Positions 50,990 to 59,758 of a stretch of 64,000 nucleotides of DNA are shown here, one piece after another. The notes under the pieces were generated by a model. The model was not told where the DNA came from. It did no database searches and saw only the letters and a program-made list of their open reading frames with translations. The position numbers and the translations under genes are program-made. The stretch is from Minwuiaceae bacterium. GTDB taxonomy: Bacteria; Pseudomonadota; Alphaproteobacteria; Minwuiales; Minwuiaceae. The stretch is from assembly GCA_028278525.1 (NCBI GenBank), contig JANQEE010000055.1, forward strand, positions 1-64,000. The letters are read 5' to 3'. Positions within the stretch are counted from its first letter, which is position 1; every line of letters starts with the position of its first letter.

Positions 50990-51526
50990 ATGAACGCAAT
51001 CCACAAGCTCAGGGAGATCCTCGAGATAGACGGCCGGCCCGCGCGGGCGGAAGGAGACGACGGCCCGCTCGTCGTAACACTCGGCCCGCTCCCCGGCGGA
51101 GTCTCGCCGGAGCTGTGGATCGAGACGGCGCCGCGAGGATCCGACGACGCGGCGGACGACGCGGAGACGGTCTTTTTCTCGCTGATCCACCCCATCGTCA
51201 TCGAGGATCTCGATGCGGTGCCGGACGTTATTCGCCTGCTCTTCATTTTGAACCGGATGTTGCCGATCGGCGCCCACCAGTTCCACGAGGAGGTGCCGGG
51301 GGTCGCGTTCGCCTATCAGCTCCTCGTCGACAACCTCGGCGAGCCGCCGGCGATCGCCGTCCGCGAGGCCGTTGGCATGATCGAGGCGGTCGCCCGGTTC
51401 CATGGCCCCCTGATCGCGCGGGTCGCGCATGGGCGGGCTGACTGCGAGACAGTTCTGAGTGAACTGGACGCCGAGGGACTGCGGCCGAGGACGGTTCTCA
51501 GCCAGACGCTGGCCCCGGCGGTCTGA
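50990..51526 (+). CDS. CesT/YbjN-like chaperone
   Basis: A 178-aa protein with GGGAG before its ATG. Layout is helix MNAIHKLREILEI, strands (DGPLVVTLGPL; LWIETAPRG), strand FSLIHPIVIEDL, the helix VIRLLFILNRML, the strand PGVAFAYQLLVD and a long C-terminal helix (AVGMIEAVARFHGPLIARVA). It fits the class I chaperone/YbjN superfamily. It follows the giant effector by 35 nt and may be its second chaperone. Confidence 0.55.
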   Translation: MNAIHKLREILEIDGRPARAEGDDGPLVVTLGPLPGGVSPELWIETAPRGSDDAADDAETVFFSLIHPIVIEDLDAVPDVIRLLFILNRMLPIGAHQFHEEVPGVAFAYQLLVDNLGEPPAIAVREAVGMIEAVARFHGPLIARVAHGRADCETVLSELDAEGLRPRTVLSQTLAPAV

Positions 51527-51793
51527 AACCGGCCGCCGCCTTTCCCAGCCTTCCGATCGTCATTGGCATAGCCGTCACGGCGCGGATCGCGTTGTTTTGC
51601 GGCGATTTGGGTGTCTGAGCGCGTAATTGAGACGCTACGACCACAAACTGAGACTGTGGCCAATCGAAGTCTCTCACCGGAATTGCGACATTTGGACTGT
51701 CGACGCTCTGCTCCCAGACCCTGAGCCGTCTCGAAGAGCGGCCAGGGACTCGGGAGAGGCGCCTGCCAGTTTCATTGCTGCTAGGAGGATAGG

Positions 51794-52270
51794 ATGCTGC
51801 AGATCGACGTGCGTGACATCGACGGCTCGACCCGACATCTGGCGCTGTCCGGCTCCTTGGATCAGGCGGCCGTGGAGGCGGGCCAAGCCTCGTTCCGCAG
51901 CGCCGTCGCCGGCGTCGACGTGGATGTGGTCGTGGACATGACAGCGGTGCCGTTTGTGGCGGCGGCCGGCCTACAGATGATCATCGCCGCGACGTGGTCG
52001 CTTGCGAGCCGGGAACGGCGGCTGGTTTTGTTCGGCTGCCGACCCGACGTCGCGGATCTGATCGAAATCGTGGTGCCGGGCTCCGTCCTGAGCGTGTTCG
52101 AGGGTCAGGAGGAGGCTATGAGCTTCCTGGCGCGCTCGTCCGCGGCGACGCCTGCTGCCTGCATTCCTGAGGTCCGCGCGGATATGCCTGTACCGGCGAC
52201 GATCGCGGCCGCGCCTGCTGGCCTCGCCCCGTCTGTCGACAGCGAACCGGCGCAGCGCGCCGTGGCGTGA
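51794..52270 (+). CDS. STAS-domain protein lacking the phosphorylatable serine
   Basis: A 158-aa protein with AGGAGG 5 nt before its ATG. Residues 1-105 form a STAS fold (LQIDVRDIDGSTRHLALSGS; VDVVVDMTAVPFVAAAGLQM; DVADLIEIVVPGSVLSVFEG). Where kinase-regulated STAS proteins have Ser before a small residue and Gly, this one has Ala57 (FVAAAGL), so it cannot be controlled by phosphorylation there. The Pro/Ala-rich C-terminus is disordered. It ends the right effector operon or has its own promoter in the 267-bp gap upstream. It may be a constitutively binding counterpart of the 37249 STAS protein. Confidence 0.75.
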   Translation: MLQIDVRDIDGSTRHLALSGSLDQAAVEAGQASFRSAVAGVDVDVVVDMTAVPFVAAAGLQMIIAATWSLASRERRLVLFGCRPDVADLIEIVVPGSVLSVFEGQEEAMSFLARSSAATPAACIPEVRADMPVPATIAAAPAGLAPSVDSEPAQRAVA

Positions 52271-52517
52271 CGCGGAGGACCGGGCGTTCGATCAGAGCGG
52301 TGTCGGTGCCGTGATCGGAAGCTTCTTTTATCTTCGGCCACGGCCGTACGCGCCGGCAACAATCGCAAGCCGGCTTTGGCGGCGGGAGTGAAAACAGCCG
52401 CCTGCGAGCAACGGCATTCAGCCGGACCGCTCGAATAAACCTCGGTTGTCGCACGCCACCAGGGGCGGATCTCCGAGTAGATCGGCGCGCCGCTAGCGAC
52501 GCCTCCCGGGGATCGAA

Positions 52518-53153
52518 ATGGTCGAATGGAACGAATACGTAAAGCTCGCGATCGCGCTCATGGTCGTCGTCGACGTGCCGGGCAATATCCCGATGTTTAT
52601 CCTGCAAACCCAGGGGATGAGTACTGCGGAAAAGCGGATTACCGCCCTCGCGGCCGGCGTGGCCACAGCGGCAGTCCTCTTCGCTTTCGCCTTCGCCGGA
52701 GATTACATTCTCTCGTCTTTCGGCATCACGATTGAGGCCTTTAAGATTCTCGGCGGCCTTGTCATCCTGCTCCTGGCGCTTGAGTTGCTGGGGCTGATCG
52801 GCGACAAGCACGGAGGACTACAAAGCAATGCCGACGCCCACCCGATTACGGTTGGAATCTTTCCGATGGCTGTGCCCCTTTTTGCCGGGCCTGGGGCCAT
52901 CAGCACAGTGATGGTCTACGCTCATGAGGAATATCACTCAAATCACGATCTGATCCTTCTGGCGCTGATCGGCAGCGTGTCGCTGACCATCGTTGTCGGG
53001 CTGACGGCGGCGGCCCCGCTCTCCCGGGTCATCGGCCCGCTGACGCAGCGCGTGCTGAATCGCCTGCTCGGCATAATCGTGGGCGCGCTCGGCATCGAGT
53101 TCGTTCTCGAAGGCCTTGCCGCCTTCTTCCCATCGCTCGGTCAAGCAGCTTGA
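52518..53153 (+). CDS. MarC-family membrane protein
   Basis: A 211-aa inner-membrane protein with about six helices and the MarC/UPF0056 signature: VVVDVPGNIPMFILQTQG near the start, FGITIEAFKILGGLVILLLA in the middle and TVGIFPMAVPLFAGPGAIST further on. The function of the family is not established. It marks the end of the T3SS island on the right and looks like ordinary chromosomal sequence. Confidence 0.9.
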   Translation: MVEWNEYVKLAIALMVVVDVPGNIPMFILQTQGMSTAEKRITALAAGVATAAVLFAFAFAGDYILSSFGITIEAFKILGGLVILLLALELLGLIGDKHGGLQSNADAHPITVGIFPMAVPLFAGPGAISTVMVYAHEEYHSNHDLILLALIGSVSLTIVVGLTAAAPLSRVIGPLTQRVLNRLLGIIVGALGIEFVLEGLAAFFPSLGQAA

Positions 53154-53785
53154 CCGGCCCCGCGGTCCGACCGGACGGCGGCCGTGGGGTAGCGGGCCGT
53201 CGCTCATCCATCGCAAATGCCGACACCCTATTCCGGCAATCGGCGGGACCGTCCCGAACGATCGATCACGCCTGCGGAAAGCCTGAAGCGCTAGAGCGAT
53301 CCCTTCGCACTTGGACCGTCGATAGTCAGCACGATAGCGGGCGTCCGTGGCTTGCGGCCGGTATCGCGGCGCGTACAGGACATTGGCGCGGAAAAGCCTA
53401 CAGGCCCGATCACCACTCCCGCTTCGGCCACTCCAAGGGGGTAGGGCGCTTTGTCTGAAGTCCTCCGGTAATCGCCAACTTGCGCCAGGTCGCTGAATTT
53501 GACATTCGAGGGCTAAGCTACTGACTTCACTGACTGTTGAGAGGCATCATAGTTAGCGTGTCGAGGGTCCAAATCGCTCCCCCGCAACCAAACTGGGCTA
53601 AGGTAATCCAGTTGAATCAAATACTAACCAGGGTGGGCCACGGCGCGCGCCTGCTCCGCTCCCTCAGTTTGGACTGCGGCAGGCATTGAGGGCTGGCGCA
53701 GGTCAGCGATGGCACACTCGGCTCGGGTGATCTAGGTGTTCTGCGCCGCCGGCAAACGCCGCGGGGCGCAGTACCAAGGCTGAGT
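53154..53785. other. Long intergenic region with tRNA-like scrap
   Basis: A 632-bp region between convergent marC and VOC genes with no convincing coding frame. It contains the initiator-tRNA-like scrap at 53558-53590. Confidence 0.55.
53558..53590 (+). other. Decayed initiator tRNA (tRNA-fMet) 3' end
   Basis: The 25-bp end GGTCCAAATC...CCCCCGCAACCA (53566-53590) matches 21 of 25 bases of the conserved bacterial tRNA-fMet end, recalled from E. coli (GGTTCAAATC...CCCCCGCAACCA), including CCA. The 5' half and acceptor pairing are missing, so it is not a working tRNA. A weak anticodon-arm-like CATCATAG precedes it. It could be the scar of an integrative element that used an initiator tRNA as attachment site. 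Confidence 0.45.
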
Positions 53786-54202
53786 TCAGCGGCCCCGAGC
53801 TCCCTCTGCCGGGTTCGCGCAGAAGATCGCGACCTTGTTGCCCAGGGGATCGCGGAGATATCCGACATAGAAGTGATCGCCGTACTTGGCCCGGAAGCCG
53901 GGAGCGCCCTCGTCGGAGCCCCCCGCCTGAAGACCGGCGGCGTGAAGGTTACGGACCATCTCATGCGTCTCGGCTTGAAAGGCCGTCATAGAGCCGTTGC
54001 CAACGGTCGCCTCCTTCCCGTCGTATGGCTTCGCCACGTATACGGCGGCGGGGCCGCGGGACCGGCCGGACATGTCCGGAAAGGTGAATTCGATGCCGTT
54101 CGGCACTTCCTTCTTCCTGTAACCGAGCGGGGTCAGGATGGCCGTGTAGAAACGCCCCGAGAGCGAGATATCGTTGGAACCAACCCTGATGTAGCTCAGC
54201 AT
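53786..54202 (-). CDS. VOC-family (glyoxalase/dioxygenase superfamily) protein
   Basis: A 138-aa protein; the ATG at 54202 has AGGAG 7 nt upstream. It shows the VOC pattern: YIRVGSNDISLSGRFYTAIL and TPLGYRKK, a middle strand (AAVYVAKPYDGKEATVG) and the end KYGDHFYVGYLRDPLGNKVA. Members bind metal and act on small molecules such as aldehydes, antibiotics or aromatic compounds; the substrate cannot be read. It is not linked to the secretion systems. Confidence 0.85.
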   Translation of the reverse strand: MLSYIRVGSNDISLSGRFYTAILTPLGYRKKEVPNGIEFTFPDMSGRSRGPAAVYVAKPYDGKEATVGNGSMTAFQAETHEMVRNLHAAGLQAGGSDEGAPGFRAKYGDHFYVGYLRDPLGNKVAIFCANPAEGARGR

Positions 54203-54772
54203 GCAGTTGCTCCTGTCTGCACCGTGGGCCCCTGAAGGCTCGAAGCGCGCCTCCGTTTTGGGAACTGTACCTACCAGAACCTGGACGGTCATTCATGCAC
54301 CCCGACCGAAGCTGCCCAACAATAGCCGAAGAACCCGGACAGATCCCGTCGAACGGCCGCTTGAGGATCGAAAGGCGGCCGAACAAGCTGCCAGCTCGAC
54401 CGGCCGTACTTGGCCGGACTCGGCCAGTTAGCCCCTCTCATGGCTTGGCTCTCCATGCCGCAGCTTGGAAGAGTCCCTGCTGATATCGACGGCTGCGGGT
54501 CCCCGCAACCAACCTACCAATTCTGAAGCATCGAAGCGGAAACCGTTGTTAAAGCCAGTTCCGTGCGCCGTGTCGATCAGCACTCCCGCCTGCTAAATCT
54601 GCTTCGAATTGGATCCCCTGCAACCGACAAGCTTCTTGTTACCAGCATGGGCTAGTCCGTTCAGGTGATGTGAATATTCGCGCGCCGATGGTAGCTTTGT
54701 CTCACAGGTTCGCGACATAATTGATCGAGTCTGATTGGGTTAGCTTGCATTCGCTTGTATCGGGGGAGGACT
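54203..54772. other. Intergenic region upstream of the type I secretion operon with two tRNA-end-like fragments
   Basis: A 570-bp region upstream of the T1SS operon. It contains CCCCGCAACCA at 54501-54511 and TCCCCTGCAACCGA near 54613, both resembling the initiator-tRNA 3' end at 53590. No gene is evident. The promoter of the T1SS operon should be within it, but I cannot place it. Confidence 0.4.
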
Positions 54773-56950
54773 GTGGGCCATTCTGACGCCAACTCCGGCG
54801 CGTCCACGGAAATCCCGAATACCGGGCTGGCTTGTCTGCTGATGCTGGCGCGTTATTTCCGGGTGCCGGCTGAACCCGACCAGGTTCAGCATGACCTAGG
54901 CCTTCGCGGACGGGCGTTCAATGCGGACGATATCGTCCAGGCGGCCAAGCGGTTGAACTTTAAATGCCGGCGCGTAAAGGGGTCGGTCAATCGGCTTGGC
55001 CAGATCGCCCTTCCCGCGATCGCGGAGTTGCGTGACGGTAGCTTCGTCGTTCTTGCGAAGGCCGGCGACAGCTCCGTCCTGGTGCACGACCCGCGGGACA
55101 GGAGTCCGAAGACCCTCGAGCTTGAGGCCTTCCTTCAGTCCTGGACCGGGTATCTCATTCTGTTGACCACACGCGCGCACCTCGGCGGCGAACAGCGTCG
55201 CTTTGACGTCACCTGGTTTATTCCCGCGCTGATCAAGTACCGCCATCTGTTCGGCGAGGTCCTTGTCGCCTCGTTCTTTCTGCAGCTCTTCGCGCTTTTC
55301 ACCCCGCTGTTCTTCCAACTGGTGATCGACAAGGTGCTCGTGCACCGCGGACTGACGACGCTCGACGTCCTGGTCGTCGGGCTTGTCGCCATCTCGGTGT
55401 TCGAGGTGGTGCTGGGAACCCTTCGAACCTACGTCTTCAGCCACACGACCAGCCGGGTCGACGTGGTCCTTGGCTCGCGGCTATTCGGACATCTGATGTC
55501 GTTGCCGATCAGCTATTTCGAGGCGCGTCAGACCGGGCAGACCGTCGCGCGCGTGCGCGAGTTGGAGACGATCCGATCGTTTTTGACAGGGTCGGCCCTG
55601 ACGCTGGTGATCGACCTGTTCTTCACGGTCGTCTTCCTGGTGGTGATGTGGATTTACAGCCCCACCCTCACGCTGATCGTCCTGGCCTCGCTACCGCTCT
55701 ATGTCATCCTGTCGGTCCTGGTGACCCCGACCCTGCGGGCGCGCATCGCGGAGAAGTTCAATCGCGGCGCGGAGAATCAGACCTTCCTCGTCGAGTCCGT
55801 CGTCGGCGTGGAGACCCTGAAGGCGATGGCGGTCGAGCCGCAGATGCAGCGTCGCTGGGAGGATCAGCTTGCCGGCTACGTGCGCGCCAGTTTCCGGGCG
55901 ACCAATCTTTCCAATGTCGCGAGCCAGACGGCGCAACTGATCAGCAAGGCCGTTATCGCTGCCACCCTCTGGTTCGGCGCCCGGCTCGTTATCGAGGGCG
56001 ATCTAACGGTCGGGCAGTTGGTCGCCTTCAACATGCTGGCTGGCCGGGTAAGCGGCCCGGTCTTAAGACTTGCGCAACTCTGGCAGGACTTTCAGCAGGC
56101 GCGTATTTCCGTCGAGCGGTTGGGCGACATCCTCAACGCCCCGAATGAGGCGACCGGCGGCGCCGCGCGCAGCGCGCTGCCCAAAATCGAAGGACGCATT
56201 TCCTTCGACCACGTCGTCTTCCGCTATCGGCCCGACGGGCCGGAAGTGCTGAAGGACATCAGCCTGGAGGTCGCGCCGGGCGAGGTGTTGGGCATCGTCG
56301 GATCGTCCGGTTCCGGCAAGAGCACGTTGACCAAGCTGATCCAGCGGCTGCATGTGCCCGAGGCCGGCCGCGTGTTGATCGACGGCGTCGACCTGGCGAT
56401 GGTCGACCCGCGCTGGCTGCGCCGGCAGATCGGCGTCGTTCTGCAGGAGAACATACTGTTTAACCGGACGGTCCGGGAAAACATCGCGCTCGCGGACCCG
56501 GCCTTGCCGATGGAGCGGGTGATAGCCGCCGCCAAGCTCGCCGGTGCGCACGATTTCATCCTCGAAATGCCGCTTGGCTACGACTCGGTGTTGGAGGAGC
56601 GCGGCGGCAACCTGTCGGGCGGCCAGCGGCAGCGTATCGCCATTGCCCGGGCGCTGATCAACGATCCGCGCATCCTGATTTTCGACGAAGCGACCAGCGC
56701 GCTTGATTACGAATCCGAATACCGCATCCAGCAGAACATGCGTGCCATTACGCAGGGCCGAACCGTGATCATCATCGCCCACCGGCTGGCCGCGGTTCGC
56801 GACGCGTCCCGCATCGTCACGATGGAAGGCGGCCGCATCGTCGAGGACGGCACGCATGAAGAACTGCTGACCGGAGATGGACGCTACGCCGCGCTCTATC
56901 GGCACCAGACCGGGGCGCACCGGCCGGCGGTTCAGGAGCATTCTGCATGA
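54773..56950 (+). CDS. Type I secretion ABC transporter (HlyB-like)
   Basis: A 725-aa protein. Residues 1-130 are a C39-like domain in which the catalytic Cys is replaced (NTGLACLLMLARYF has Thr where peptidase C39 has Cys), as in HlyB. Residues 155-420 hold six membrane helices. The ATPase domain has Walker A GSSGSGKST (Lys516), the signature LSGGQRQRIAIARALINDPR and Walker B ILIFDEATSALD. It exports RTX-type proteins in one step with HlyD and an outer-membrane channel. GTG at 54773 with GGAGG is preferred over TTG at 54755; spacing is short, so the start is uncertain. It overlaps the adaptor gene by 4 bp. Confidence 0.95.
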   Translation: MGHSDANSGASTEIPNTGLACLLMLARYFRVPAEPDQVQHDLGLRGRAFNADDIVQAAKRLNFKCRRVKGSVNRLGQIALPAIAELRDGSFVVLAKAGDSSVLVHDPRDRSPKTLELEAFLQSWTGYLILLTTRAHLGGEQRRFDVTWFIPALIKYRHLFGEVLVASFFLQLFALFTPLFFQLVIDKVLVHRGLTTLDVLVVGLVAISVFEVVLGTLRTYVFSHTTSRVDVVLGSRLFGHLMSLPISYFEARQTGQTVARVRELETIRSFLTGSALTLVIDLFFTVVFLVVMWIYSPTLTLIVLASLPLYVILSVLVTPTLRARIAEKFNRGAENQTFLVESVVGVETLKAMAVEPQMQRRWEDQLAGYVRASFRATNLSNVASQTAQLISKAVIAATLWFGARLVIEGDLTVGQLVAFNMLAGRVSGPVLRLAQLWQDFQQARISVERLGDILNAPNEATGGAARSALPKIEGRISFDHVVFRYRPDGPEVLKDISLEVAPGEVLGIVGSSGSGKSTLTKLIQRLHVPEAGRVLIDGVDLAMVDPRWLRRQIGVVLQENILFNRTVRENIALADPALPMERVIAAAKLAGAHDFILEMPLGYDSVLEERGGNLSGGQRQRIAIARALINDPRILIFDEATSALDYESEYRIQQNMRAITQGRTVIIIAHRLAAVRDASRIVTMEGGRIVEDGTHEELLTGDGRYAALYRHQTGAHRPAVQEHSA

Positions 56951-58347
56951 GTCGCACGTGGGAGGTTCTGAAAGCCGCCTGGGCCGAAGAGAAAGCCGCG
57001 CCCGACAAGCCGAAACTCAATCGCAACGAGCGCGAATTCCAGGCCGCCGCGATCGAAATCCTGGAGACCCCGGCCTCTCCTGCCGGCCGTGCCGTCGCCT
57101 ATGTCATCCTCGCTGTGTTCGTGCTGGGTATAGCCTGGGCCTCTATCGGAAAGATGGACGTTCACGCCACCATGCAGGGCCGGATCGTGCCGGTCGGCAA
57201 CGTCAAGGTGATCGAACCGCTGGAGGCGAGCACGGTGCGCGACATCCACGTCAAGGCCGGCGATGTCGTGCAAAAAGGCGACCTGCTGATCGAACTGGAC
57301 CCGACCGAGCAGGCGGCGGACCGGGATCGGATCGCTCAGGACCTGATGATGGCCCGGGTTGAAGCCGCGCGCCTCCGAACGGCCCTGGACGCTTTCGCAG
57401 AGGAGGCCCCGGTCGAAGAATTGGTCGTGACCCTGCCGGAACAGGTCGACCCGGTAATCCGCGCGCTGCAGACCGAGGTGCTGCGCAACGACATCGCGGC
57501 GCACCGGGCGACCATAGAAAGCCTGTATGGCCAGATCGCAACGCAGACCGCCCAGATCAAGCGGATCGATGCCAGCGTTGCCGAACGGAAGAGTCTGGTC
57601 TCCGTGCTTCAGGAACGCGCCGGCATGCTGGAGACCCTCGTGCAGCGCCGGGCCGGTTCCCGTGCCCGCTATCTGGAAGTCGCCCAGGTCCTCTACGAGG
57701 AACGGGCGATCATGGCGAGCGAGGAAGGCCAGCTCGGCCAGATCCGCGCCGAAATAGAAACGCTCGCACTGCGTGTAACAGAATTGAAAGCAGAGTTCCG
57801 CTCGACGAAAATAGGTGAACTAGCGGAGGTTGAGCGGCGTATCGCCGGTCTGCGCCAGGAATTGATCAAGGCCACGCGCCGAGAGGAGCGAAGCCGCCTG
57901 ATCGCGCCGGTGACCGGCACCGTGCAGCAGCTCGCCGTACACACCGTGGGCGACGTCGTCACCACCGGCGAACAGTTGATGATCGTCGTGCCGGCGGACG
58001 CCGCCCTGGAGGTGGAGGCCATGCTGCTCAACCTCGACAAGGGCTTCGTCGAAGCCGGTCAGTCGGCGGAAATCAAGGTCGAAGCCTTCCCTTTCACCAA
58101 GTACGGGACTATCGATGGCGACATCGCCCGCGTCTCCAACGATGCGGTCGACCAGGAGGGCCAGGGCCTGGTGTTCCCGACCCGCGTGAGAATGGCGCGT
58201 TCGACGATCAGGGTCGATGGCGAGGACCAGGCGCTCACACCCGGCATGGCCGTCACCGTTGAAGTGAAGACCGGCAAGCGCCGAGTGATCGAGTTCCTAC
58301 TGACCCCGCTGCTCCGCTACCGCGACGAGGCGATTCGCGAGCGGTGA
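56947..58347 (+). CDS. Type I secretion membrane-fusion protein (HlyD-like)
   Basis: A 466-aa adaptor with one membrane helix near 54-72 (GRAVAYVILAVFVLGIAWAS), a lipoyl/barrel-sandwich domain (RIVPVGNVKVIEPLEASTVR), a long coiled-coil hairpin (EIETLALRVTELKAEFRSTK), and a second half-lipoyl plus beta-barrel region (LIAPVTGTVQQLAVHTVGDV). The ATG overlaps the HlyB stop. It forms the periplasmic link to an outer-membrane channel of the TolC type, which is not encoded in this window. Confidence 0.95.
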   Translation: MSRTWEVLKAAWAEEKAAPDKPKLNRNEREFQAAAIEILETPASPAGRAVAYVILAVFVLGIAWASIGKMDVHATMQGRIVPVGNVKVIEPLEASTVRDIHVKAGDVVQKGDLLIELDPTEQAADRDRIAQDLMMARVEAARLRTALDAFAEEAPVEELVVTLPEQVDPVIRALQTEVLRNDIAAHRATIESLYGQIATQTAQIKRIDASVAERKSLVSVLQERAGMLETLVQRRAGSRARYLEVAQVLYEERAIMASEEGQLGQIRAEIETLALRVTELKAEFRSTKIGELAEVERRIAGLRQELIKATRREERSRLIAPVTGTVQQLAVHTVGDVVTTGEQLMIVVPADAALEVEAMLLNLDKGFVEAGQSAEIKVEAFPFTKYGTIDGDIARVSNDAVDQEGQGLVFPTRVRMARSTIRVDGEDQALTPGMAVTVEVKTGKRRVIEFLLTPLLRYRDEAIRER

Positions 58348-58888
58348 GTGGTAGAAGGTGACGCCTGACGTTCAACAAAACAGTCCGTCACAACATTTTC
58401 ACGTAAAAGTTGATCCTGCCCCTTGCGCCCGGATTGTCGTCGTGCCTAGACTATTAACGCGGAAATAGCAGGGGATTGGGGGCGTAGTTTCCGTGATGCG
58501 AACATCATATCCTTGCTTCGTTGCTGTCGGTTCGTCAGGTGGCGCCATGATTGATCATGTGTTCACGGCACGGACGGCAGTTCCTCCAATGTCTTCGTCA
58601 ATGGAATCCAGCGGACCGCGAAACTCTTCCTTGCTTCGTTCTCCCAATTCGGTCGAGGTGTCTTCCAGTGGCCGATTCTCGAACCATGAACTCACTAGCC
58701 CGTCGAGGGAGGGAAGTCGGTTTCCGCAAACCTCGGTCGCTCGGACATGGAAGTTAAGATCAATGTATCGCATCGTGCCGTACTTGAGACCAATCGCATA
58801 CTCCTACGGTATTTGTAGGCTCGGTAGCGAGAGAAGCCATACGCAAGAATTGAATGCTAGTCTCCTTATAGATTGAGGTCGATGGCGC
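58348..58888. other. Region between hlyD and the membrane protein gene
   Basis: A 541-bp AT-richer stretch with no strong gene. It holds only the doubtful minus-strand frame at 58555-58773. A promoter for the downstream genes may be here, but I see no clear site. Confidence 0.4.
58555..58773 (-). CDS. Possible small protein or gene fragment
   Basis: A 72-codon minus-strand frame (MRYIDLNFHVRATEVCGNRL, ending ...GGTAVRAVNT) with balanced composition, unlike the Ser-rich frame opposite. A stop codon lies 11 codons upstream of the ATG and no ribosome site is evident. I do not recognise it. It may be a remnant of a longer gene. Confidence 0.3.
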   Translation of the reverse strand: MRYIDLNFHVRATEVCGNRLPSLDGLVSSWFENRPLEDTSTELGERSKEEFRGPLDSIDEDIGGTAVRAVNT

Positions 58889-59665
58889 ATGACTTCAGGT
58901 TCAAAAGTATGGCGAGACGTAGTGTTTTCCGGACCAGGCGTTGCGGGTTTTGTATTTTTGTATCTCTTTCTCCGAGACATCGTGTTGGTCTTTGTCTTTG
59001 CCGTTTTGGTAGCGCTTTGCTTCAGACAGCTAAGGGAGTCTGAAATTCCTCTCCGAGCCGAAGCGCAGAAAGTCATGACGACGCTCGGTCTATTTTGGAT
59101 GTGGCTATTTCTATATCTGTTGGGCGCAGGGCTTCTATTGTCGTTTCTTGTGGGTGTGCAGTCAGATAACAGTATTTCCTCGTTGATCGAATTCTACGAT
59201 TGGTTCCTAACGGTTAATCCCATTTGGCTGACGTTCGACAGGATTGCCAGCGATGCTATCGGTAACAACGAACCTCATTTGGCGACGAGGTACATCGTTG
59301 TAGGAAATGGCATCTTACTGGTGGCCGTATTCTTTCTCGCATCGCAGCTAAGATCTTTGACCGGCAATCTAACCAAGTTCGTCAGAATATATCCGCTGAT
59401 TGCAAAGAGTGATGGCGGGAAAGCCGCGCGGCGAGTTTTCTATTTTATGTCATTTCTTTTTGTTTTGGCGTCGGCGCTTTATGCACTGATGTTCCATATC
59501 GACTACGAAACACGTCCACAAAGAATGTTGCTGAGTTTCTTGGAGCACGGAAGCTATATCGGTTTGGTTCAAGTGTGCCTGCTTTTAGCGACTGCTGTGT
59601 GGTTAGCGGGTTGGATGGCCCTCTTCGCCGTATTTGCCCTCAGTGGTCGCTGGAGCTCCAACTAA
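58889..59665 (+). CDS. Hypothetical polytopic membrane protein, AT-rich
   Basis: A 258-aa protein with about six predicted membrane helices (VVFSGPGVAGFVFLYLFLRD; LFWMWLFLYLLGAGLLLSFL; MSFLFVLASALYALMFHIDY; LLLATAVWLAGWMALFAVFA). The family is not recognised. Its codon use is more AT-rich than that of its neighbours, and it lies between the T1SS genes and the RTX gene, so it may have arrived with the RTX cargo. An immunity or accessory role is speculative. Confidence 0.7.
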   Translation: MTSGSKVWRDVVFSGPGVAGFVFLYLFLRDIVLVFVFAVLVALCFRQLRESEIPLRAEAQKVMTTLGLFWMWLFLYLLGAGLLLSFLVGVQSDNSISSLIEFYDWFLTVNPIWLTFDRIASDAIGNNEPHLATRYIVVGNGILLVAVFFLASQLRSLTGNLTKFVRIYPLIAKSDGGKAARRVFYFMSFLFVLASALYALMFHIDYETRPQRMLLSFLEHGSYIGLVQVCLLLATAVWLAGWMALFAVFALSGRWSSN

Positions 59666-59758
59666 GAGCATGAAGCACCGGGTAACCGGAAAAAACAGGC
59701 AAACGAGCAAGTGTGGACGAACAAAAACGCCCGCCAGAAATTTTAGGAGATTGGACAG

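Noticed and set aside
53558..53590. A functional tRNA gene at the initiator-tRNA-like end
   Set aside because: No acceptor-pairing 5' half or proper D-arm is present upstream, so it is only a fragment.
58493..58876. 127-aa plus-strand Ser-rich frame
   Set aside because: Low-complexity composition and no ribosome site; the opposite strand looks more natural but is also weak.
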